Source of the DNA: Reticulitermes speratus
Lineage: Eukaryota > Arthropoda > Insecta > Blattodea > Rhinotermitidae
Direction of reading: 5' to 3'
Assembly: GCA_021186555.1 (NCBI GenBank)
Contig: JAJKFL010000007.1
Span: 28,136,677 to 28,200,676, forward strand
Length of the DNA stretch: 64,000 bases
The position numbers and the translations under genes were made by a program. Each line of letters starts with the position of its first letter. Position 1 is the first letter of the stretch. The notes beneath the pieces were generated by a model. The model was not told where the DNA came from. It searched no databases and was given only the letters and a program-made list of their open reading frames with translations. Positions 56,165-64,000 of the stretch are shown one piece after another.

Positions 56165-57263
56165 AGAAGGCCGTATGCGCCTTTATTGTGGCCATATGAT
56201 ACTGATGATGACAGACAAAATCCACCATGAAGGTAGCTAGTCAGGGGTCGAGTGCATGAAACAGGGTGTGCAGCGCAGTAAAGTAGAGGTCGTTTTAGTG
56301 GAAAACACGGGGATTGGGGGGGGGGGGGGACTGCCGGTTTACAAATCCAAACAGACGACTGAAAGATGGAATGAGAAACTTGTTGAGGTAAGATGAGGCG
56401 ATGGAAATGAAATGACAAGAGGAAACAAAAATCGAGTTTATTCCAAAAAGGGAAGGACAGTGGGAGGGGGGAGGGTTAAGGCACTCGTCTTAGAGGTTAA
56501 ATCGGAATGACGCCACCGCAGTGGCGCCTTGAGGGGGATGAAAAATGGAATAAGGGGTGACAGAATCCAAATTGTTTCGGCATTCCAGCTTTTATTTGTT
56601 CCCTTTTTTTTTCTCTCTCTCCCTTTCTTTTCCCTACATTTCTTTCTCACTTTAACTTAAGTTGCACTTCGCTTTTTCTTTTAGCTCTCTCTTTTCTCCA
56701 GCGCACTGACAGAAGCCATTACAAACTTCTCTGTTTTCTATCGTGGAGTTCAGGAAGACTTTTGACGTGCCTGCAGAAACCTTTGCGGTTGTCTTAGGAA
56801 ATGAAGTCTAATCGGGGATTGTAGCAGTGGGGGAAAAAAATGGGGATTTGGAAGAGAGGCAGAACGAGAGACAAGCTGTGAAAGAAGGAAAAAGATTTTT
56901 TTTACGTTATCAAAATAACGCAAAACACGTTGCCCTAGGTCAAGATACGTTACATTATACAGCGAGTTTTTGTACAGCGCTTCTGAGAAGTTAGGGAGTT
57001 AAACGTCAGCTGGACTTAACGACAGAAATTGCTCCATGTCCCCCAGAGTGGGCCCTGGCAAAAATCTCACTGTATAATTGAGAACAAATCGGTCATCTTA
57101 GAACCAAAAGAAAAATTTATAATTGAACTTAGAAATAGGTCTAAGATTAAAAATAAAGTAAAGCTGTCCATATGGCCATCATGAAAACATATGTGGGAGT
57201 GGAGGTACAGCTCCACTCATTCCACACTTATAGCCTATATTTAGTCAATTTTTTTAATAGTGT
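56165..57263. other. Unannotated stretch
   Basis: Contains a run of 14 G at 56316-56329 and a pyrimidine-rich tract at 56600-56700. The 111- and 70-residue minus frames are unrecognised. Confidence 0.4.
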
Positions 57264-57273
57264 ATATAGCATT

Positions 57274-58004
57274 TGATAGACTAATTGAAATTGGAAGACG
57301 CTATGGAATGGAAATGAATGTGGGAAAAACTAAAGTAATGAAAATCTCAAGGCAACCATCCCCAATGAAAATTATGATAGATCAAAAACAATTGGAGAAT
57401 GTGGAATATTTCAATTATTTGGGTAGCATGATAACAAGTGATGCAAGGTGTACATGTGAAATTAAATCCAGAATTGCCATGGCAAAAACAGCATTCAACA
57501 AGAAGAAAAATCTTTTCATCAGCAAACTGGAATTAAATTTAAGGAAGAAACTAGTAAAGTGTTACATTTGGAGCATAACTTTGTATGGTGCTGAAACGTG
57601 GACACTTCGGAAAGTAGATCAGAAGTATCTGGAAAGTTTTGATATGTGGTGCTGGAGAAGGATGGAGAAGATCAGTTGGACCGATCGTATGAGAAATGAA
57701 GAAGTATTACACAGAGTCAAGGAGGAGAGGAATATACTACATACAATAAAAAGAAGAAAGGCTAACTGGATTGGTCACATCTTGCGTAGAAACTGCCTTC
57801 TGAAACACGTGATTGAAGGAAAGTTAGAAGGAAGGATAGAAATGACGGAACGACGAGGGAGAAGACGTAAGCAGCTACTGGATGACCTTAAGGAAAAGAA
57901 AAGATACTGGAAATTGAAAGAGGAAGCACTAGATCGCACCCTGTGGAGAACTCGCTTTTGAAGAGGCTACGGACCTGTCGTAAGACACACTACAGAATGA
58001 ATGA
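57274..58004 (+). mobile_element. LINE-A (RTE-like), 5'-truncated young insertion
   Basis: One open frame (to the stop at 57959-57961) encodes the end of the reverse transcriptase and the C-terminal region. In order: RLIEIGRRYGMEMNVGKTKV (RT motif D area), VEYFNYLGSMITSDA (motif E), AFNKKKNLFISKLELNLRKK, AETWTLRKVDQKYLESFD, GHILRRNCLLKHVIEGKLEG and RRGRRRKQLLDDLKE. The catalytic YADD box and everything upstream are missing, because the copy starts just after it. The tail is TGAATGAAT. The flanks are perfect ATATAGCATT at 57264-57273 and 58005-58014. A clean duplication and an intact 230-residue frame imply recent insertion. It is not a functional gene. Confidence 0.93.
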
Positions 58005-58014
58005 ATATAGCATT

Positions 58015-59327
58015 GTTTTTCAACCTTTTAGATCCGCGACCCAGATTAGGCCAACGGCTTTGTCTTGTCACCTCAGCAGTCAGAAATAAAGGTAGTTGTA
58101 GAATAAAAACCATGAATCGGTATAAAAACGTAACATTTTAAATATCTGACGAAATGAAAATAAACAAAGGCCCTGTATGTCGTAAAATCATAATGTGAAA
58201 CTTCCTTTCGTGACCCACTCAGAATAGCTTCACGAGCCAAATTTCGATCGCGACCCACAAGATTATAAACGCTGATATATAGGGTATTTTTTTATCTGAC
58301 CAATATCCTTTGTCAATACCCGCCGCTATTCGTACGCGCTTGAGTGCGGACCGTTTAGTGGGTATGATTTATGTGAAAAGTGAGCCGGTAGGAAAAGACA
58401 AACGATACTGGTCAGCCAAAATAATGTCCCTGTATTAACCCACTATTACGTACAACAGTTTTTTTTTACAAGGAAACTTGTATAAATAACAGCTGAGTTT
58501 GTAATATCAATATACGTCAGTAGGTCAATACGTATTCTTATATGTTAAAGTCTAATTTCTTTATAATAAATCATCCAGTATAGTCACAATGAAGGCTTCT
58601 CGGGCTATCATCCTTGATAGTATTGAATGGAAATATTTACGTAATTAGTATGGAAAATGATTCTCCCTCAGTTCTATAACTTATTGAAATATATGGCTAA
58701 GTGCAAAGTACTCTGGCGAAAAGAGAGATCCATACTTCAAAGTATTATTAAGGCGATTATTTGACGGAAAGGCATGAAATTGATTATTCGTATTATCCAC
58801 ACGTAATGCCGCGATTTGTGCTGGGTACCTCTCGAGCAGAAATCACGTCAGCGCGCACATTGTGTCGTCTTCCCTCTGCTAAATCACGACATTTCTCCTA
58901 CTTTTGCATCCCTTCCCCTTGTATTATCTCTACAGTCGCTCCGGTCGTCGAATTTAATCTAAGTGCATTGATTCTTTAAATTCTAATCTTACACGCAGTA
59001 TAAATTCACACATATTGGACTGGTGACAGGGTTCAGGGGTGAACAAAGAAAACATTAACCACACTCTAGCAGGACTCACACCCTTATATCACGTGTTTAA
59101 CTACCGTTAGCAGAGACCTTAACGGCCTGTGAAGGCGGAGATATTGGGATTGGTAGAATGTCAAATTTCATTTCCAAATCTGTCTCTTATGGTCACTATC
59201 CTTTCTCCGTCTCTTTTCTTTCCTTCTGTCTATTTTCTTCTCTTTATTTCATGCTTTCCATTACTTCGTTATTTGCTTGCTTTTCCTTCCTTATTTATGG
59301 TTTTATTTAATATCCTGTCAGAACGTT
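58015..59327. other. Unannotated stretch
   Basis: AT-rich, with a pyrimidine tract at 59200-59300. Nothing recognised. Confidence 0.4.
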
Positions 59328-59555
59328 ATTTCAGGCGTCCGCCGCGGTGTAAATAAGACCTTTGCTCTTCTGGGATTTACACAGCGTTGATTGGTAGTTT
59401 ATTACCGACGTTTCGGGATAACCTATGGCTCCCGTCTTCAAGGGACAAGCTGTCAAAGAAAACAACTTGACCCTTGAAGATGGAACCGCTAGATTGTCCT
59501 GAAACGTCGGAAACTACCAAATCTGCGTAACATCCCGGAAGAGCGAAGATCTCAA
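59328..59555. mobile_element. Palindromic family P2, both arms
   Basis: Left: ATTTCAGGCGTCCGCCGCGG, GCTCTTCTGGGATTTACACA, TACCGACGTTTCGGGATAAC. Right: CTTGACCCTTGAAGATGGAA, CTGAAACGTCGG, then CCCGGAAGAGCGAAGATC. The right arm has lost part of the ACCACTC segment. Confidence 0.8.
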
Positions 59556-59657
59556 GCTTACAGTAGTTTACAATACACTAGAAATTTAAGATAATTAGTG
59601 AATGATTATTAAGACGCATATTGAGGGGAATGTCAGTGGCCTAAGTTGAAGTTGTAT

Positions 59658-59918
59658 TTTTTCCCATTGGCTTAACAACCACAGTGGGCCAGGGTGTACT
59701 CATTATCGAGGCTTCACGATCACACTTTTTAGACACATCACACTCGGTAGGACTCCTCCGGACGAGTGATCAGCCCGTCCCAGAGACCTCTACCTGACAA
59801 CACACAACACTCACAAGAGACAGACATACATGCCCCCGCGGGACTCGAACCCACAATCCCAGCAAACGAACGGCCGTAGACCCACGCCATAAATCGCATG
59901 GACACTGGGATCGGCAAT
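59658..59918 (-). mobile_element. SINE-1, complete, 12 bp target duplication
   Basis: Minus orientation: the poly(A) tail appears as a T run at the left, the degenerate 3' domain follows, and the head GCCGATCCCAGTGTCCATGC is at the right. The flanks are TTGAAGTTGTAT (59646-59657) and TTGAGGTTGTAT (59919-59930), one mismatch. The B box reads GGGTTCGAGTCCCGCGG. Confidence 0.9.
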
Positions 59919-59930
59919 TTGAGGTTGTAT

Positions 59931-60861
59931 AATGTAATTTATTTAGACATACTGAGGAAAATAACGAATAAAACTTGGCCAAGACAGCATCAGAAATGTT
60001 AGTCTTCAGTCTACTTCCTCAATATAATTTCTTATTTATTGCTTTCATTCTTTTTTTCCTGTCTCTCCTTTCCTCTTTCTTTGTTTTCTTTCTTCCTTCT
60101 TCAATCATACGACAATCTTTCCGCACAATATTTCTAGTTACGTATTGCCGAAACCTCACAAAGCAGCTTCAAGTGTTCTTGGACGCTAGGCCATGTCCAG
60201 TGGTAAATATCGACGTAATGCCTCTATCTTCAGAGCCAAGCAGCAACAAGCATCCCAGAAGGCTTAAATATTTTTTTCACAGCAGCTCTGCGAAAGCCAA
60301 ATCCCGAAACGGAGCGTACCGCTGACAGAAACGTCGAGATACAAATATTACCCCTAAAACTACTACTACCTTACTTAGCAATACGGTAACAAGAAAAGAT
60401 GTCCAACACCGGAACACCACCTCACAAACTTTCCTTCGCAAACAAACTCCAGAAACTGAATCGAATTTGCTGTCTTCCGCTGCTTGAGAGTTTTACGTTT
60501 CAACACTTTACAGCCAGTTCATAAGATAACCAAATTTTCTTTTGGTTTATATAAAAGCAATCTGGTAACGATTTTTGTCATAAAACAAATAAATGTGTCA
60601 CAGTGGTGGGAGGAGGAACATTTAAAAAAACAGCATCGCATCTGTATGCGGTTCTGGTTACTTCCCTTTCAACAAAGTTTCTAGAACGACAAATGTGGCT
60701 GAAGAGTGACAAACGGCAGATGCCCTCTCAGATGACGGCGCAGTACTCGGCAGCAATATTCACAGAACATTGCAACAATGCTTCCTGCTTCATTGATTCG
60801 ATTCGACACCTTCGATTCCTATTTTAGTCGGCGTACACAGTTGTCCACTTCCTATGGAGAA
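59931..60861. other. Unannotated stretch
   Basis: A T/C-rich segment lies at 60030-60120. The 116-residue plus frame from 59975 reads hydrophobic/phenylalanine-rich residues out of that tract and is not recognised. Confidence 0.4.
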
Positions 60862-61170
60862 GTGAGCCGCGATAATTCAGTCGGTATAGTGACTAGGCTA
60901 CGGGCTGGACAACCGACGAAGCGTGGCTCGACTCCCAGCAGAGGCAAAATGTGTGTCTCTTCTTGAAAAGCGTCTAGACCGGCTCGAAGTTTGTTTTCAA
61001 CTCCTTATTCAATGTCTACCTGGGGGGGGGGGTGATTTATTTCTCTGAGGTAAAGTGATAGTGGCGTGAAACGGACAACTGACATCCAGCTAGGGCCCAG
61101 GTTAAGAATGAGTGGAGCTATACCTCCGCTCACCATTATGCCTTCACGACAGACGGGGGACTTTAATTTT
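60862..61170 (+). mobile_element. SINE-3B, full length
   Basis: Head GTGAGCCGCGATAATTCAGT and CGGTATAGTGACTAGGCTAC, B-box-like GGCTCGACTCCCAGC, body GAGGTAAAGTGATAGTGGCG, GACATCCAGCTAGGGCCCAG and AAGAATGAGTGGAGCTATAC, 3' end GCCTTCACGACAGACGGGG. The best SINE-3B copy in the window. Confidence 0.8.
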
Positions 61171-61854
61171 ACAGTATGAGGGAGACAGAAAGCACAAAAT
61201 ATACAAAGTTAACACAACATAATATTTCTGGTGATTTCACTGACTCTTAAATCAGTTATCTCGAAAATGGTAAGCATCAAAGAAAAAAAAAAAATAGATA
61301 AATTCAACACAAAACGCGTCATGGGTCTTTCTTTACACTTTTGTTCGGGACAGTTTTCGCTGCGACTAATTACAGACGCGAGGTAGACATGAGCGCAGAA
61401 ATAACGCATGTAGGTGTTCATGTCATATTTTGCGTTATTTTCTTTTCGATCTGAACCAAAATTGAAAAGCATCGATAAATCATATTAGTCGCCCGAAATA
61501 AAAATCTCATAAAAACGCATACATATATACATGCCCGCGCTTACGCACGCACGCACACACCTATCACAGACGAATATAAATTGCGAATGTAATTCGCGCA
61601 TATTTGCGACTTTTGTTTGCCAGTAAGCCAAAAATGGGAAGGAAAAGTAAGAAAGAACAGAACGTATCTTATAAAATGAATCCAAATTTCTGACCACCCA
61701 GTCACTGGTCAGTGTCCCCATATGTCTGCTATTGCCAGCCTTTTGAAAGGCAGTATCAGCTTGCGTAATGCTCCAATCTTATGAAGCAAACAAAATGCAT
61801 AAAGGAATTTAAAGCTGCTAGAAACACATAGATATAACAGAACCAAACCAGGGG
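61171..61854. other. Unannotated stretch
   Basis: Holds short A runs and a GCACGCACGCACAC patch near 61545. Nothing recognised. Confidence 0.4.
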
Positions 61855-62010
61855 CGGTTTCAAGGCTCAGACGGTTAGTCGCCGTCTCCTTATTGCGGAG
61901 GCCTGGGTTTAATCCCAGGGCATACCAGTTGGAATATGTAACGAAAAATGCGCCAATGAGACAGGTTTATCTCCGAGTACGTCAGAATTTCCCATCACTT
62001 CTCCACATTC
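61855..62010 (+). mobile_element. SINE-5 copy, diverged
   Basis: Head TTTCAAGGCTCAGACGGTTA, B-box-like GGGTTTAATCCCAGGGC, then CATACCAGTTGGAATATG, ATGAGACAGGTTTATCTCCG and AGTACGTCAGAATTTCCC. The order and spacing follow SINE-5. Confidence 0.65.
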
Positions 62011-62466
62011 GTTCTTCTACCTTCGACGCTATAAAGTGTAAACACTGACAGTTTTTAAATACAACCACCCTTCCGCCCCGAAAAGTAGGACATTTCAGTG
62101 ACATTTCGACTTCTTCTATAAAATAACTACCGAAAGTCATGTTTAGTGCTAGTATTTCTGCTTTATATTAGGGGATCCTAATTTCGATTTTCGACCTGAA
62201 GTCCTGAGAATTTCATTATTTTAATCAATTATTCCTAACTGATGCTGACGCATTAAAACACGCCACAATCCTTTCCTTACAAATTCCTTGTCACTGTTCA
62301 TAATTAAAATTTCAATGAATGCTGTGGGCTGAGAGATGTGATTTTGACAAAAGAATTTTCGAGCGAAAGAAAACGGAGGGTCTTTAATTGGAATTTTCGA
62401 TGAGGGATAAATTCAGTTACGGTATGGGCAACACTTATAAATCGCGTCCGGAAGAAAATCGTATTA
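62011..62466. other. Unannotated stretch
   Basis: Nothing recognised. Confidence 0.35.
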
Positions 62467-62478
62467 ATGGAATTAATA

Positions 62479-62897
62479 ATAATAATAATTCTTGGCTCAA
62501 CAGCCCTGTATGGGCCTGGGCCTCCTCTTGCCTCCTCTTGTCGAGGTTACTAAGTCATGCGCATTCATGGCAGCTGGTGACCGGCCAGCTAGCCGCGCTT
62601 AGTGTTCTATCGATCCTGATGTGCACGCCAGAGCCATCTGGCAGGCAGTCAGGAGACTTGGATGAGAAATGGAGGCAATTTGGCTTACGCAACATTTTTA
62701 TTCATGCCCGTAAGGTTCTTTTACATGCCGTAAATCTACGACATGGGACCGACGGCTTTACTTCCCCTCCGAAGGAAGTGGTGCTCCGGATTTTTATCAT
62801 CCTTAAAAATCCATCGACCTCGGTCGGGATCGAACCCGCGAACCTTGGGTCCAGTGGCGAGCACGCTAACCACTAGTCCACCGAGGTCGACACTAGC
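62479..62897 (-). mobile_element. SINE-2, complete, 12 bp target duplication
   Basis: A (TTA)n tail at the left, the 3' domain GGGCTGTTGAGCCAAG, and the tRNA-like head with GGTTCGCGGGTTCGATCCCG at the right. It has a short internal duplication of CCTCCTCTTG. It is flanked by perfect ATGGAATTAATA at 62467-62478 and 62898-62909. The 162-residue plus frame is the antisense of this SINE. Confidence 0.94.
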
Positions 62898-62984
62898 ATG
62901 GAATTAATAGGTTAAATATCATTTGGGAAAATAAGGCTTAACCGGAAGGATAATATTAAAATGATTATAAAGAAATGTTCGAGG

Positions 62985-63155
62985 GTCTTGGCTTGATTCA
63001 ACTGGATTAAATTACGGTCCAGGAGTAAGTTGTTTTTATAAGGCAATAAAGGTTCGGAGTCCATAATATGGGGGCGGGAATTCTTTATTATATTATTTAT
63101 TAGCAACTTCTCAAGAAAACTTCGTTGCGTGGAAGTAATGGCGTAACTTATCTCA
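62985..63155 (+). mobile_element. LINE-B 3' end, strongly decayed
   Basis: CTTGGCTTGATTCAACTGGA, AAAGGTTCGGAGTCCATAAT, GGGCGGGAATTCTTTATTAT and CTTCTCAAGAAAACTTCGTT follow the order of LINE-B 31615-31755 at lower identity. No TTAG tail remains. Confidence 0.45.
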
Positions 63156-63159
63156 GGCA

Positions 63160-64000
63160 ATATTTCCCAGAGATTCGTTCAAGCATAAAATAACAGTCAG
63201 TTCTTTAAGAGTTCAGTAATTCACAAGCTGAATCACGATTTATTTATTCAGGAGCTACTGTAGATTGTATATTCCATTACGAACTTAAAAATACATTTCT
63301 TAAAAAAAATATTTTAAACTCAGCTATGAGTATTCCAAAAAATCTTTCATGTCTGTCTGTTCTCTTCATCATATTTCATCTCTTGTTTTAAATAAACATT
63401 TTTCTGGAGCGGAGAGACGAGGTTTGCTTAGACTGTTACACACAGCGCATTAAGCAGAAGATTAAGGGAGACAGTCCGGACAGACAGACAGACAGACACA
63501 CATGCTGTTGCTACTTCTGTCTTGCAATCTCAACAGGCATCTGGCATTCTATATGCCATACACCTAAAAAGAATCCACGATTGTATCACGGAAGACTCTC
63601 AAGTGATTCTTGCACAGTGTTTTATCTACTAGAGGTAAGGCAGGCGTATAAAGACTATTGGAGGTGGTCTATCTTCCCTAACACACGGAGTGCCGGTGAT
63701 CCTACGGGTCAATATGAATGAAAGTATGTACATTAACAACAAGTAATATTTACGATTTTGCTCGTTTTCATTGGTTTTTACTTCAATTCATTGCATAACA
63801 TGTACAATTCTATAAATTTTGTGTTCTGCAAATCTTTGGGATAGTAAAATTTAATAATGTGTTTGTCAACAATCTGAACGTGTTGTGTCCTAGTTACAGA
63901 CATATGAGTACGCGTTCTGAGGTTGATTTTTAATTGTCCTCAGTGTTACCCCAGTCTGGTAAGTTTTTTACATCTGCTGCTCCTTTCCCCGTGGTAAATG
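63160..64000. other. Unannotated stretch
   Basis: Contains a (ACAG)n run at about 63478-63498. No gene is recognised up to the window end. Confidence 0.4.

Noticed and set aside
57260-57961. Host gene encoding a 233-residue protein
   Set aside because: It is the truncated end of a LINE reverse transcriptase with TGAA tail and target duplication.
59975-60325. 116-residue frame with a hydrophobic start, possible secreted protein
   Set aside because: The hydrophobic part is encoded by a T/C tract. There are no homologous motifs and no support for exons.
62388-62876. A 162-residue plus frame
   Set aside because: It runs antisense through a complete SINE-2 with target duplications. Similar frames appear in other SINE-2 copies.
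1-64000. Retrovirus, LTR retrotransposon or Polinton remains
   Set aside because: I found no paired long terminal repeats and no gag, protease, integrase or capsid-like stretch in any frame.

Overview
This window is intergenic or intronic DNA from an animal with a large, AT-rich, repeat-packed genome. No host protein-coding exon, rRNA or functional tRNA gene can be supported. The LINE-derived peptides (for example the GHILRRNCLLKHVIEGKLEG block) and the SINE heads are ones I recall as abundant in cockroach sequence (Periplaneta-type). A blattodean or other polyneopteran insect is therefore my best guess, from memory and not from a search. Nearly every longer reading frame lies in a repeat or in low-complexity DNA. 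I saw no retrovirus, LTR element or Polinton.

Interspersed repeats. (1) Three LINE lineages survive only as 3' ends. LINE-A (RTE-like, ends in TGAA repeats) lies at 1, 13.1-13.9, 22.0, 23.3 and 57.3 kb; the last is a 731 bp insertion with a 10 bp target duplication. LINE-B ends in TTAG repeats and lies at 31.4, 51.2 and 63.0 kb. LINE-C is jockey/R1-like, ends in GAATT repeats and lies at 34.0 and 42.5 kb. (2) Five tRNA-headed SINE families are named here SINE-1 to SINE-5. Several copies have exact 12-14 bp target duplications, and some are nested or chimeric. SINE-1 and SINE-2 have unrelated tRNA heads but share a 3' domain of about 45 bp. (3) DNA-transposon MITEs: a Tigger/pogo-like one with TA duplication (38858-39306), a hAT-like one with an 8 bp duplication (47893-48277), and weaker ones near 3.1, 10.4, 22.8, 23.6 and 43.6 kb.

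The most interesting layer is a set of palindromic elements whose arms carry hammerhead-ribozyme cores (CUGANGA, stem II, GAAA, NUH site). The best copies are at 9.1, 16.0, 35.1 and 47.6 kb. A second palindromic family (7.1, 9.9, 29.4, 54.8, 55.2, 59.3 kb) has a related but altered core. The 35 kb and 55.2 kb elements are flanked by perfect 12 and 13 bp direct repeats. That points to retrotransposition, probably by Penelope-like machinery, and not to cut-and-paste MITEs.

Tandem repeats include a 72 bp satellite whose unit folds into a long hairpin (18224-18511), a 31/94 bp higher-order minisatellite open in all three frames of one strand (49515-50075), a 31 bp minisatellite grown from a hAT end (23670-23795), and many pure G or C runs of 14-19 bases. 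Two single-copy patches (23880-24085, GC-rich; 52999-53215, with homeodomain-type sites) are the only candidates for host regulatory or exonic sequence.
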